Under the pieces are notes generated by a model, which was given only the letters and a program-made list of their open reading frames with translations, was not told the origin of the DNA and did not search any database. A DNA stretch of 49,892 bases from a bacterium (lineage in GTDB: Bacteria > Myxococcota_A > Bradymonadia > UBA7976 > UBA1532). The DNA lies in contig JAUHXC010000062.1 in NCBI GenBank assembly GCA_030427205.1, positions 1 to 49,892 of the forward strand, written 5' to 3'. Position 1 is the stretch's first letter. Each line of letters starts with the position of its first letter. Of this stretch, positions 39,807-49,892 are shown in pieces. A program made the translations under genes and the position numbers.

Positions 39807-41231
39807 ATGGACACCCTCGACGGCTTCTTCAGCGACGACGCGCCCGGCGAAGGCCTGCCGCCGCCGCTGCTGCGCGTGGTGGAGAACCCGCGACTGCCGG
39901 CCGACGGCGGCCTGGGCCTGCTCGGCGCGCTGATGCACGCGGCGGGGTCGGCCTTCGCGCTCCTGGCGCTGGCGTATACGGTGGTGGCGCTGGTGGCCGA
40001 CGGGCTGTCGATCTCGATGGTCCTGCTGGCCGCGCTGTCGGCGGGTCGCTCGGTGGTGCACGCCCGGGTGGGCAAGTCGCTCGTCGAGCAGGGGCCGCGG
40101 GCGGCGGACGGGCTCAATACCTACGCGCTGGTGGCCGGCCTGCACGCGGCGCTGTGCCTGGTGCTGGGCCTCGTGAGCCTGCCCGGCGATCCGCCGCTGG
40201 CCATGGTGCTGGTCGGCGCGCTGGCTTTGATGGCCTGGCCGCTGCTGCTGCTGGTGCTGGTGCGCACGGCCGATCTGCGGCGGGTGATCGCGGCCGCGCG
40301 CGAGCACGAGGGCAAGATCGTCGGTGAGGATCGCGGGCTGACGGCTCTGGGCATCCTGATGGCGGTGGGCGGCGTGCTGATGCTGGTGATGTGCGTCGCG
40401 GGCGTGGCCTCGCTGCTGCTCGCCGGCGCGCTGAGCCTGGGCTTCTTCGCGCTGCTGGCGCTGGTGGTCTGCGGCCTGTTCGGCGTGCGGGCGTGGTTCG
40501 GCCTGCAGGCGGGGCGGGTGGCGCTGCGCACCCGGGATCCGCAGCGCTTCGCGGCGACGCTCGATCGCTTCAACGCCCTGGCCGTGATCTCGGTCGGGGT
40601 GACGGGCCTCATCGTGATCGTGATCATGCTCTTCGCCGGCCTGCGCGGCTTCATCGGCATCGCGGTCGCGGTGCCGGTGCTGCTCGCCGGGCTGGCGTGG
40701 CCCCGCGCCGTGCGGTTCTACGCCGAGCAGAACCTGCCCGAAGTGTATTTTCGCGACCCGCTGCCGGGCATCCGCCGCCCGCGGGACGCCGGGCTGACCG
40801 GGCTGGGGCCGGTGCTGCTGGCCTCGTCGCTGTTCAGCCTGCTCGGCGCCCTCGGCGTCGGCTTCTCGTGGATCGACGCCGATCTGCGCCGGCTCTTCGA
40901 AGCGGCCGAGTTCGACGCGCTCGCCGGCTCTTCGGCGATCGTCGGCGCGCTGGTGACCTTCGCCGCCGGCTGGAGCTTGTTCCACATGATCGAGCGTTTC
41001 CGGCCGGTGGCGGTGGTCTACGGGGTGGTCGTCGGCGGGCTGGGGGTCTGGTCGGTGGCCGTTTCGCTGGCCGCCGTGGGCGACCTGCGCGATCCGACGG
41101 TGGTCGTCGTCGCGGTGTTGCAGGCGGTGGCGGCGCTGACCCTGCCCCTGGCGGTGCTGTGGCAGGCCCTGCGCCACGAAGAGGTGGGCGAGGACGCCGC
41201 CGACGCCGATCTGGCCGAGGCTTTCGACTGA
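39807..41231 (+). CDS. Polytopic membrane protein of unknown function
   Basis: A 474-residue protein with about eleven or twelve hydrophobic segments spread over the chain, a short acidic N-terminus (MDTLDGFFSDDAPGEG) and an acidic C-terminus (EEVGEDAADADLAEAFD). The middle has an amphipathic loop with RFYAEQNLPEVYFRDPLPG. No transporter signature was recognised. ATG 39807 was chosen because it starts the Asp-rich tail before the first helix; the ribosome site is weak and the frame is open further upstream, where the sequence is Arg-rich. It is 30 bases upstream of the nitronate monooxygenase gene, probably one transcript. Confidence 0.72.
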   Translation: MDTLDGFFSDDAPGEGLPPPLLRVVENPRLPADGGLGLLGALMHAAGSAFALLALAYTVVALVADGLSISMVLLAALSAGRSVVHARVGKSLVEQGPRAADGLNTYALVAGLHAALCLVLGLVSLPGDPPLAMVLVGALALMAWPLLLLVLVRTADLRRVIAAAREHEGKIVGEDRGLTALGILMAVGGVLMLVMCVAGVASLLLAGALSLGFFALLALVVCGLFGVRAWFGLQAGRVALRTRDPQRFAATLDRFNALAVISVGVTGLIVIVIMLFAGLRGFIGIAVAVPVLLAGLAWPRAVRFYAEQNLPEVYFRDPLPGIRRPRDAGLTGLGPVLLASSLFSLLGALGVGFSWIDADLRRLFEAAEFDALAGSSAIVGALVTFAAGWSLFHMIERFRPVAVVYGVVVGGLGVWSVAVSLAAVGDLRDPTVVVVAVLQAVAALTLPLAVLWQALRHEEVGEDAADADLAEAFD

Positions 41232-41261
41232 CGCTTTCGAGTGAACCTGGAGGATGGACCG

Positions 41262-42242
41262 ATGATCGAGACCGCCCTGACCCGCCACGCGGGCGTCGAG
41301 ATCCCGCTGATCTGCGGGGCGATGTATCCCTGCTCGAACCCGGAGCTGATCGCCGCGGTCTCCGCCGCCGGCGGCCTGGGCATCATCCAGCCGATCTCGA
41401 TGATGTACGTGCACAAGCACGATCTGCGCGAGGGCATCCGCCTGATCCGCTCGATCACCGATCGGCCCATCGGCTTCAACGCGCTGGTCGAGCAGTCGTC
41501 GAAGGTCTACGAAGACCGCATGAAGGGCTGGGTCGATATCGCCATCGAGGAGGGGGTGCGCTTCTTCGTCACCGCCCTGGGCAACCCGCGCTGGGTGGTC
41601 GAGAAGGTGCACGCGGTGGGCGGCGTGGTCTACCACGACGTCACCGAGCGAAAGTGGGCCGACAAGGCGATCACCCACGGGGTCGACGGCCTGATCTGCG
41701 TCAACGCCCGAGCCGGCGGTCACGCGGGCGATCGTCTGGCCGAGCCGCTGTACCGCGAGCTGGCCGATCTGGACCTGCCGCTGGTCTGCGCCGGCGGCAT
41801 CGGCGGCGCGGGTGACTTCGTCGACGCCATCGACGCAGGCTACGCCGGCTGCCAGCTGGGCACGCGCTTCATCGCGACCACCGAGTGCCGGGCCCACGAT
41901 GACTACAAGCAGGCCATCGTACGGGCCAAGGCGGGCGACATCGTGCACACCGAGCGCATCTCCGGGGTGCCGGTGGCGGTGATCGAGACCGACTACGTGC
42001 GCCGGGTGGGCACCAAGGCCGGGCCGATCACCCGGCGCATGCTGCGGCACCCCAAGCTCAAGCACTACGCGCGCATGTTCTTCAGCCTGCGCTCGATCTG
42101 GCAGCTGCGAAAAGCGTCGCTCGAGGGCGGGGGCTATCGCGATTACTGGCAGGCGGGCAAGAGCGTCGAAGGCATCGACGCCGTGGAGCCGGCCGGTGAG
42201 ATCGTCGCCCGCTTCGGCGCGGCGTTGAGGGCTTGTCAGTAA
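41262..42242 (+). CDS. Nitronate monooxygenase-like FMN enzyme
   Basis: A 326-residue TIM-barrel flavoenzyme of the 2-nitropropane dioxygenase / nitronate monooxygenase family. GGAGG is ten bases before the ATG. Signatures: N-terminal PLICGAMYPCSNPELIAAVSAAGGLGIIQ, the GGHAGD motif (NARAGGHAGDR), CAGGIGGAGDFVDAIDAGYAGCQLGTRF for FMN phosphate binding. The family oxidises alkyl nitronates, but members also include enoyl reductase-like enzymes, so the substrate is uncertain. The last four codons (RACQ) and the stop lie within the left terminal repeat of a fold-back element, so the C-terminus has probably been altered by its insertion. Confidence 0.85.
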   Translation: MIETALTRHAGVEIPLICGAMYPCSNPELIAAVSAAGGLGIIQPISMMYVHKHDLREGIRLIRSITDRPIGFNALVEQSSKVYEDRMKGWVDIAIEEGVRFFVTALGNPRWVVEKVHAVGGVVYHDVTERKWADKAITHGVDGLICVNARAGGHAGDRLAEPLYRELADLDLPLVCAGGIGGAGDFVDAIDAGYAGCQLGTRFIATTECRAHDDYKQAIVRAKAGDIVHTERISGVPVAVIETDYVRRVGTKAGPITRRMLRHPKLKHYARMFFSLRSIWQLRKASLEGGGYRDYWQAGKSVEGIDAVEPAGEIVARFGAALRACQ

Positions 42243-42406
42243 ATTACTCGGGCTGCGGCCGCGATCTCGGCCCCCATTCGCCGCTTACCTCCTCGCCGGC
42301 TCCTCGCCGTACCTCTGGTACGGCTGCGTCGCCGGCTGCGGGGGCGCTGGCGACTGGAGGCCGAACTCACGCCCTCGCGGGTCCGAGTAATTTCCTTCCA
42401 AGCCCT
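42228..42406. mobile_element. 179-bp fold-back (MITE-like) element
   Basis: The ends are 24-bp inverted repeats (42228-42251 and 42383-42406) matching at 21 positions; the innermost 11 (AAATTACTCGG) are perfect. The interior is also largely self-complementary, centred on a perfect 8-bp stem with 3-base loop (42306-42324, GCCGTACC-TCT-GGTACGGC). It encodes no protein. The left end overlaps the nitronate monooxygenase 3' end. No target duplication could be identified. Confidence 0.75.
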
Positions 42407-42420
42407 GAGTGAGGCGCGGG

Positions 42421-42455
42421 CGGCGGGGGCCTGACGGCGCGCTGAGCCCCCGCCG
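42421..42455. terminator. Hairpin between convergent genes
   Basis: A perfect 10-bp stem (CGGCGGGGGC at 42421-42430, GCCCCCGCCG at 42446-42455) with a 15-base loop lies just before the stop of the minus-strand lipoprotein. It could terminate from either side, but there is no T tract. Confidence 0.4.
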
Positions 42456-42463
42456 ACGAGCTA

Positions 42464-43522
<1,059 letters not shown>

Positions 43523-43687
43523 CTCTCGCTCCTTGTTCGTTCCGGCGCCTCCCCGACGCCACCGGGCACCCTGTGCCCAGCGCACAGGATCCCGACCGGG
43601 ACGCGTAGGATGCAAGCGGTGCCCGCGGAAAAATTCAGCAATTGTGTTTGTTCTGCCCCGCCAGCCGGCGCCTGATGTCGCCGACGG

Positions 43688-43867
43688 ATCGACCCGGCGG
43701 CCGATGGCAGCCCCGAGCGGGCCGATGGGCCGCCGCCGATGGATCTCGGGTCGGGTGAGGGTGACTCGACGCCCGACGCAGCAGAGGATGGCATCGATGC
43801 CATGGTCGCCGAGCGTGACGCGGCGGGCCCGGACGCTGCCGTGGTAGACGCTGCAGATCGAGCGGTG
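43688..43867 (+). pseudogene. Possible remnant of a lipoprotein linker
   Basis: One plus-strand frame reads DPAADGSPERADGPPPMDLG and continues with spaced DA units (GIDAMVAERDAAGPDAAVVDAADRA), the pattern of the Asp/Ala/Pro linkers of other lipoproteins here. There is no signal peptide before it and no domain after it; a stop precedes it at 43673. It may be a decayed gene fragment or chance. The rest of the 368-base gap 43523-43890 shows nothing else. Confidence 0.35.
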
Positions 43868-43890
43868 TCGAGCCGGCGAGCGCCGGTCGG

Positions 43891-44949
43891 TCAGCTCTGG
43901 TCGTTCTCGCGGACCAGACCCAGCCGGCGGGCCCGCTTGCGCCATTGCTCGCGGGCGAGCGCCTGCATGTCGCGCACGCCGTCGACCTCGTCGACGATCT
44001 CCATGCCGAGCAGCGTCTCGACGAGGTCTTCGAGGGTGATCACCCCCGCGGTGCCGCCGTATTCGTCCACCGCCAGCGCGATGTGCTCCCGGGCCTTGAG
44101 CAGGTTCTCGAAGACGTCCCACAAGACCTTGCCGGTCGGCACCATCGTGATCGGCCGCAGCAGCTCGCGGATGGGCGTCTCGGGCGCGCCCTCGGCCGCC
44201 TTGAGCAGCAGGCTGTCCTTGAGCACGTAGCCCATGATCTCGTCGGGCCCGTCCCCGCGGACCGGCAGGCGCGAGAAGCGCAGCTCCGGGTTGGCGGCGA
44301 TGGCTTCGCTGACCGTCGCCTCCTGCGGCACCGTCACCAGCACCGTGCGCGGGGTCATCGCGTCGGCCACCGTCAGCCGGCCGAAGCGCAGCAGGTGCTT
44401 GAGCGTCTTGGACTCGGTCGCGTCGATCAGCCCTTCCTGGTGGCCGATGTCGGCGAGGGCCTCGAACTCCTGGCGGCTCATCTGGCCGTGCGGCTTGCCC
44501 CGGGCGATGGCCTCGGTGACCAGCTCGGAGAGCTTCACCAGCGGCCAGGTGAGGATCATGACCCAGCCGAGCATGCGGCCGACGGACGGGCCGAGGGAGC
44601 GCCAGGCCACCGCGCCCAGCGTCTTGGGGATGATCTCGGAGACGATGAGGATGAGCAGCGTCAGCACCGCCGAGGCGACGGCGAACCACGCCTCGCCGAA
44701 GACGACCTGCGCCTGGGCCCCGGCGCCGGCGGCGCCGACGGTGTGGGCCACCGTATTGAGGCTGAGGATGGCGGCGAGCGGGCGGTCGACGTTGCTCTTG
44801 TAGGCTTGCAGGCGGTCGGCCATGGGGTGGCCGTCCTGCTGCAGCGCGGCGATGTAGGCCGGCGTGAGCGAGAGCAGCACCGCTTCCATCAGCGAACAGA
44901 GGAACGAGACGCCGAGGGCGAGGGCGACGTAGGCGAAGAGCAGGGCCAA
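43891..44949 (-). CDS. CNNM/CBS-domain protein (HlyC/CorC-type, short form)
   Basis: A 352-residue membrane protein. The TTG start has GGAG five bases upstream. Residues 1-180 are the CNNM (DUF21) transmembrane domain with the family motif VSEIIPKTLG and SLMEAVLLSLTP near the start. A Bateman pair of CBS domains follows (about 200-320; DAMTPRTVLVTVP, then ALAVDEYGGTAGVITLEDLVETLLG). The usual C-terminal CorC_HlyC domain is missing, replaced by a short basic tail (REQWRKRARRLGLVRENDQS). CNNM/CorC proteins are implicated in Mg2+ efflux, with CBS domains binding Mg-ATP; the role here is inferred. Confidence 0.9.
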   Translation of the reverse strand: MALLFAYVALALGVSFLCSLMEAVLLSLTPAYIAALQQDGHPMADRLQAYKSNVDRPLAAILSLNTVAHTVGAAGAGAQAQVVFGEAWFAVASAVLTLLILIVSEIIPKTLGAVAWRSLGPSVGRMLGWVMILTWPLVKLSELVTEAIARGKPHGQMSRQEFEALADIGHQEGLIDATESKTLKHLLRFGRLTVADAMTPRTVLVTVPQEATVSEAIAANPELRFSRLPVRGDGPDEIMGYVLKDSLLLKAAEGAPETPIRELLRPITMVPTGKVLWDVFENLLKAREHIALAVDEYGGTAGVITLEDLVETLLGMEIVDEVDGVRDMQALAREQWRKRARRLGLVRENDQS

Positions 44950-45041
44950 GGCGACTCCGGCAGAAGCGGTGCGCGAATTGAGTACCCGGGAGACGCGCCG
45001 GAGGCAAGTCCGGTCGCGGTGGTTCCTCGGGATCCGCTTGC

Positions 45042-45869
45042 TCAGGGGCAGGCGAGCGCCCCCGCGCCGCTGTTCGCGTCAGGATCACGGTCGTCGCAGT
45101 CGACACACGCGTTCTCGCCGTCGCCGTCCTGGTCCACATCGGTTCGACACGCTGCCTCGCACATGAACACGAACCGGTCTCGGCATTCGATGTCGTTCCA
45201 GCCGGTCCGGACGACTTGCACGCAATGCTCGCGGCCGTCGACGTTATTGGGCTCCCACTCAGACCAGCAGCTCGGCTCAGGCAAGGGGACGGGCCGATCG
45301 TCCAGCCGAGACACTGTCGGGGGGGCGGTCGAGTAGTTCATCCGCAGGCCCAGCCAGCAACCATGGTCGATGCCCGTTATTTCCATGGCCTGGCGGTAGA
45401 TCCACTCGCTTTCGGCACAGGTTTCGGGGACGGCCAGTTCGAAGGTCAGATGCTCGAGACAGGTCTGGCGGGCTTCCGCCTGACCCCGCTGTTGGCTGCA
45501 GAGCACGTAGATCTGATGGCCGCGGTACAGCCACTGACAGCCTGCCGGAAGCTCACAGGATCCCACGCTCTCGTCGACCCGGCCGTCCTGGTCGTCGTCG
45601 CGGCCGTTGCATGCTTCGGGGGGCGGTACCTCTGCGTCGGGCGCGGCTGTTTCGACCGCGTTGTCCCGTACGCCGAAGTCGACCGCTGAAGCCTGGATCG
45701 ATCCGTCCGTGTCCACTGCTGCATCGATTCCGCGTACGGGCGTACGTGCATCGGACAGAGCGCCGGATGGGCTGGTGTCGGGCTCGGCAGGAAACTCCGG
45801 GAAGCATGCCGCGAGCGTTACACTCATCGGCAGTACGAACGTGCGCAGCGCTGACTGTGCCCAGGTCAC
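45042..45869 (-). CDS. C-type lectin-like lipoprotein, second of a pair
   Basis: A 275-residue lipoprotein. The GTG start overlaps the previous stop as GTGA, so it is translationally coupled; the signal peptide ends TLAAC (Cys22). An Asp-rich linker and one degenerate MopE-type motif (CNGRDDDQDGRVDE) precede a C-type lectin-like domain (about residues 120-240) with its cysteines, a WLGLRMN segment, the mannose-type Ca2+-site motif EPN (Glu206-Pro-Asn208) and the WND motif. A calcium-type DQDGDGENACVDCDDRDPD tail follows. Carbohydrate recognition is inferred from the retained EPN/WND. Confidence 0.82.
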   Translation of the reverse strand: MTWAQSALRTFVLPMSVTLAACFPEFPAEPDTSPSGALSDARTPVRGIDAAVDTDGSIQASAVDFGVRDNAVETAAPDAEVPPPEACNGRDDDQDGRVDESVGSCELPAGCQWLYRGHQIYVLCSQQRGQAEARQTCLEHLTFELAVPETCAESEWIYRQAMEITGIDHGCWLGLRMNYSTAPPTVSRLDDRPVPLPEPSCWSEWEPNNVDGREHCVQVVRTGWNDIECRDRFVFMCEAACRTDVDQDGDGENACVDCDDRDPDANSGAGALACP

Positions 45870-46867
45870 GGCGGGAAACCGGCCTCGGGGGCCAGCGCGC
45901 AGCGGTCGATGCCGCCCTCGGAGTGGTTGGCGTCGGGGTCGCGGTCGTCGCAGTCGACGCACTGATTCTCGCCGTCGCGGTCGGCGTCGATCGTGGGATC
46001 ACAGGGGGTCTCGCACAGCGCGTTGATCGGGTTGCCCGGGGCCATGCCGCAGCGGTCGTCATTCCAGCCGTAGTCGCCGGTGGCCGGGTTGTACAGCAGG
46101 TCGACGCAGGTCTCGCCGAGGATGACGTCGTCGGGCTCGCCGGGCGCCCAGCAGGTCGGATCGGCGACCGGCGGCGTATCTGCTCGGTCCATGCGGAAGA
46201 CGCTGGTGCCGTCGTCGGGGATCGCCAGCTCGAGCCCGAGCCACCATGCCCGACCGCGGGCGTTCATCTCCCAGACGACCGGGGTCGGCACGAGGTTGCC
46301 GGTGGCCCACATCCAGTCGGTCTCGTCGCAGGTATCGGGCACCGCGACGGTCAGGTCGAGCTGCCGGGTGCAGAGATCGATCGCCTCGGCCCGCGAGACC
46401 GGCCGATCGCAGAACAGGTAGCTCTGGTGCCCGCGGTGGCGCCAGTGGCAGTGGTCGGGCGGGCTGCAGGCCGCCACGCCTTCGTCGGTATTGCCGTCGC
46501 AGTCGTCGTCCAGCCCGTTGCAGGTCTCCTGGGCGCAGATCGGGCCCATGTCGGGCGGCGCGCCGTCGGGGGCCGCGGCGTCGTTGGGGGCGGCGTCGGG
46601 CGGGCGGCCGTCCCGCGGGCCGGCGTCGAGCGGGGGCCGGGCGTCGGCGGGCGCGGCGTCTGCGGTCGCGTCTGCCAGGGCGTCGGGCCGGGCGGCGTCG
46701 GGCGGGCGGTCGTCGGGTACGCAGTCCCGCCCGACGCAGATCTGGCCCATCGGGCAGGGGTCGTCGCGGATCTCGCACGGGGGCTGCTCGTCGAAGAGGC
46801 AGGCCGAGGTGCCGATGATGCCGACGAGCAGCGCGAGCAGGGCGGGGGACGTGGCGGCGGATCGCAT
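45866..46867 (-). CDS. C-type lectin-like lipoprotein, first of a pair
   Basis: A 333-residue lipoprotein with signal peptide ending GTSAC (Cys23), a Cys-containing PCPMGQICVGRDCVPD knot, a long DA/DAAP linker, one MopE motif (CNGLDDDCDGNTDE) and a C-type lectin-like domain. The Ca2+-site motif is EPD in CWAPGEPDD rather than EPN, and WND is present, so sugar preference or calcium binding may differ. The tail has DRDGENQCVDCDDRDPDAN, as in its neighbour. The two genes are paralogous and coupled by GTGA. The upstream space 46868-46984 is shared with the divergent kinase gene; the ribosome site is weak. Confidence 0.82.
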   Translation of the reverse strand: MRSAATSPALLALLVGIIGTSACLFDEQPPCEIRDDPCPMGQICVGRDCVPDDRPPDAARPDALADATADAAPADARPPLDAGPRDGRPPDAAPNDAAAPDGAPPDMGPICAQETCNGLDDDCDGNTDEGVAACSPPDHCHWRHRGHQSYLFCDRPVSRAEAIDLCTRQLDLTVAVPDTCDETDWMWATGNLVPTPVVWEMNARGRAWWLGLELAIPDDGTSVFRMDRADTPPVADPTCWAPGEPDDVILGETCVDLLYNPATGDYGWNDDRCGMAPGNPINALCETPCDPTIDADRDGENQCVDCDDRDPDANHSEGGIDRCALAPEAGFPP

Positions 46868-46946
46868 GCGGGCAGTGTGCCCCAGCGGCTGCGAGCGGGC
46901 AACGGGCCCGCCGGGCTTCGTTGTGGCGGCGTCACCCCGCCGTTGC

Positions 46947-46952
46947 TATGGT
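46947..46952 (+). promoter_or_regulatory. Possible -10 box of the kinase gene
   Basis: TATGGT lies 32 bases before the kinase ATG; TTGTGG at 46921 could be a -35 with a 20-base spacer, longer than usual. A similar -10 (TATGCT) lies before the CNCGHL gene. Not strong by itself. Confidence 0.25.
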
Positions 46953-46984
46953 GCCCCACAGGTGAGTGACGCCCCCGGTGCCTG

Positions 46985-48547
<1,563 letters not shown>

Positions 48548-48649
48548 CGGTCTGTTGATGATGGTCGACCGCGCCTGCCTCGACGGGCGGGGCCCGACCC
48601 GGCGAGCCGCGCGGTTCACAGCCCGGGCAGTCGGTGGTAGAAGGGGTCG

Positions 48650-49504
48650 ATGCGCGCGCTCTGCTCGATAGGTCTGTGCACCGTGATCGCCGGTGCTCCC
48701 GCGGTCGCCGCGGCGACGCCCGCCGAGGCCGAGGCGCTGCTGCGCAAGGCCGAGGCGGCGATTCAAGAGAACGACACCGCGAAGGCGGTGCTCTTCCTCG
48801 AGCAGGCCTACGCCGCCGATCCCGACCCGCGCTACATCGCCAACCTGGGGGTGGTCTACCAGCGCAGCGGGCAGTACGCCGCCGCGGCGCAGGCCTTCGA
48901 ACGCTACCTGGCGACCGACCCCGACCCGCTCAAGCGCAAGGCGGCCGAGACCACCCTGACTCAGCTGCGGCCCGAGGGGCTGATCGTCTCGCGACCCGCG
49001 GGCGCCGAGGTCATCATCGACGGCGCCGACGAGCCGGCGGGCATCACCCCGCTGCGCACCCGGCTGCTGGCGGGCCCGCATACGGTGCGGTTCAACCTCG
49101 ACGACCACATCTCCCAGGACGCGGCGCTGACGGTCGAGGTGGGCCAGAGCTTCGAACTCGAGCGCGCGCTCGAGCCGGTGCCGGTGGACGCGGGCGCCGG
49201 GCGACGCACGGCGGCCTATATCAGCATCGGCGGTGGCGCGGTGGCGCTGCTCGCGGCGGGCGGTCTGGGGTATCTCACCGCCGACGCCCTGGCCGAGCGC
49301 GACGCGGCGGGCAGCGAGTCGGCTTTCTTCGACGCGCAGAACCGGGCCAATGTCTTCGGTTGGAGCGGCATCGTCGCCGGCGCGGTCGGCATCGGCGGGC
49401 TGGCGGTGGGCGCCTATCTGCTGGTGAGCGACCCCGAGCCCTCGGCGGCGGGCGCCCGGCTGGTCGTGGGCCCGGCGAGCGTGGGTATCGACGGCCGCTT
49501 CTGA
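48650..49504 (+). CDS. TPR and PEGA-domain membrane protein
   Basis: A 284-residue protein with a ribosome site GAAGGGG five bases before the ATG. Signal peptide (1-22, APAVAAA), then TPR-like helices (about 25-105; AEALLRKAEAAIQENDTAKAV, YQRSGQYAAAAQAFERYLATDP), a PEGA domain (about 107-175; GLIVSRPAGAEVIIDG) and two hydrophobic segments (about 190-210 and 240-262). It is 102 bases after the kinase and may be co-transcribed; the shared PEGA domain suggests common partners. This TPR-PEGA layout is common in Myxococcota, usually uncharacterised. Confidence 0.85.
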   Translation: MRALCSIGLCTVIAGAPAVAAATPAEAEALLRKAEAAIQENDTAKAVLFLEQAYAADPDPRYIANLGVVYQRSGQYAAAAQAFERYLATDPDPLKRKAAETTLTQLRPEGLIVSRPAGAEVIIDGADEPAGITPLRTRLLAGPHTVRFNLDDHISQDAALTVEVGQSFELERALEPVPVDAGAGRRTAAYISIGGGAVALLAAGGLGYLTADALAERDAAGSESAFFDAQNRANVFGWSGIVAGAVGIGGLAVGAYLLVSDPEPSAAGARLVVGPASVGIDGRF

Positions 49505-49808
49505 ACCGGCGGGCTGCTCGGGGCCGCGCCGACGAGCCTCAGTCGCCCAAGCCTCAGCCGCCCAAGCCTCAGCCGCCCAACTCATAGCGCAGGCTGACGC
49601 CCGCAACCCAAGGTGGGCTCGGGCCTGCGCGAGAGATACAGCACCGCGCTGGCTTGACAGCGGTCTGGGCAACGCTGAAAACGGCGCGACCATGGCCTGG
49701 GCAACGCTGAGGGCGGGCAAGGCGATCCAGCTCTCGGTGGGTCGGAACGCGCCAACAGTGTCTCGTTGCCGGTGCGCCAGGGAAGCCCTGGTGAAGAGGA
49801 GGTGAGGC
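49505..49808. other. Non-coding, possibly degraded region
   Basis: No intact gene. It starts with three 15-bp units (49538-49582, CCTCAG(C/T)CGCCCAAG-type). On the minus strand a frame ending in TGA at 49569-49571 reads VAGVSLRYELGG, resembling the C-terminal strand of an outer-membrane barrel; frames further upstream give AVLYLSRRPEP, as if frameshifted. Two identical 14-bp copies of CTGGGCAACGCTGA lie at 49665-49678 and 49697-49710. The beta-barrel fossil is speculative. Confidence 0.4.
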
Positions 49809-49892
49809 CTACAACCGAAACTTCACGATGGAGCCCGGCGGGTATCCAATCCCGCCGAGGCGGCTGGCCACCGCCTCGAAGCGAGTCTTGCG
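49809..49892 (-). CDS. C-terminal fragment of a gene continuing past the right edge
   Basis: The minus-strand frame is open from the window edge to a TAG at 49811-49809 and gives 27 residues ending RLGGIGYPPGSIVKFRL. Codon use (ACT, ATT, GGA, TTT, TTG) is less GC-rich than elsewhere in the window. No family was assigned from so short a piece; the look is similar to small toxin or effector C-termini, which is only a guess. Confidence 0.4.
   Translation of the reverse strand, partial: RKTRFEAVASRLGGIGYPPGSIVKFRL

Overview
The window is very GC-rich and looks like part of a chromosome from a Myxococcota-type bacterium (Bradymonadia or Polyangia-like). This is inferred from gene content: many secreted lipoproteins with an N-terminal lipobox, Asp/Ala/Pro-rich linkers, repeated CNGxDDDCDG acidic motifs of the MopE type, a eukaryote-like Ser/Thr kinase with a PEGA domain, and eukaryote-like extracellular domains (scavenger receptor, C-type lectin, CotH kinase). 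No rRNA, tRNA, CRISPR array or prophage was recognised.

Layout. 3-2966 is the 3' part of a large secreted SRCR / calcium-repeat / cytochrome c-like protein. 2967-3678 is non-coding with a 21-bp repeat cluster. 3679-8539 (minus) carries a CotH-kinase lipoprotein and a small PGPGW membrane protein. 8722-12219 (plus) is a 12-repeat MopE-like lipoprotein. 12437-19809 (plus) is an envelope-biogenesis operon: an Omp85/TamA-like protein with a lipobox, overlapping by TTGA with tamB. 19865-20785 is a small lipoprotein. 20957-21341 is a frameshifted fossil of an RtcR-like (CARF-type) regulator. 21374-28082 holds a HEAT-like exported protein, a PTPPD-repeat membrane protein, a SpoIIM-like membrane protein and a lipoprotein with two DUF1330-like domains. 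28523-30937 is a propeller-like lipoprotein.

30938-34031 is a gene-poor island built round one REP-associated tyrosine transposase (RAYT) at 31623-32561. It is bracketed by 75-bp identical direct repeats, by a second (31-bp identical) repeat pair and by clusters of short repeats. The core of those short repeats also occurs in the 3.36-kb cluster, about 28 kb away.

34032-42242 carries a lipoprotein GH1 glycosidase, a propeller/di-heme cytochrome c peroxidase-like lipoprotein, a conserved CNCGHL protein of unknown function, a GT4 glycosyltransferase, a polytopic membrane protein and a nitronate monooxygenase-like enzyme whose 3' end lies inside a fold-back element (42228-42406). 42464-49504 carries a Gly/Met-repeat Cys-rich lipoprotein, a CNNM/CBS protein, two coupled C-type-lectin lipoproteins, and divergently a PEGA Ser/Thr kinase and a TPR-PEGA protein. 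The right edge (49505-49892) looks degraded and less typical in codon use, and the C-terminus of another minus-strand gene enters there.

Taken together the window is dominated by cell-surface and envelope functions: outer-membrane assembly (Omp85/TamB), surface lipoproteins with binding or catalytic domains, and kinase signalling. Functions are assigned from motifs read by eye, with no database search.
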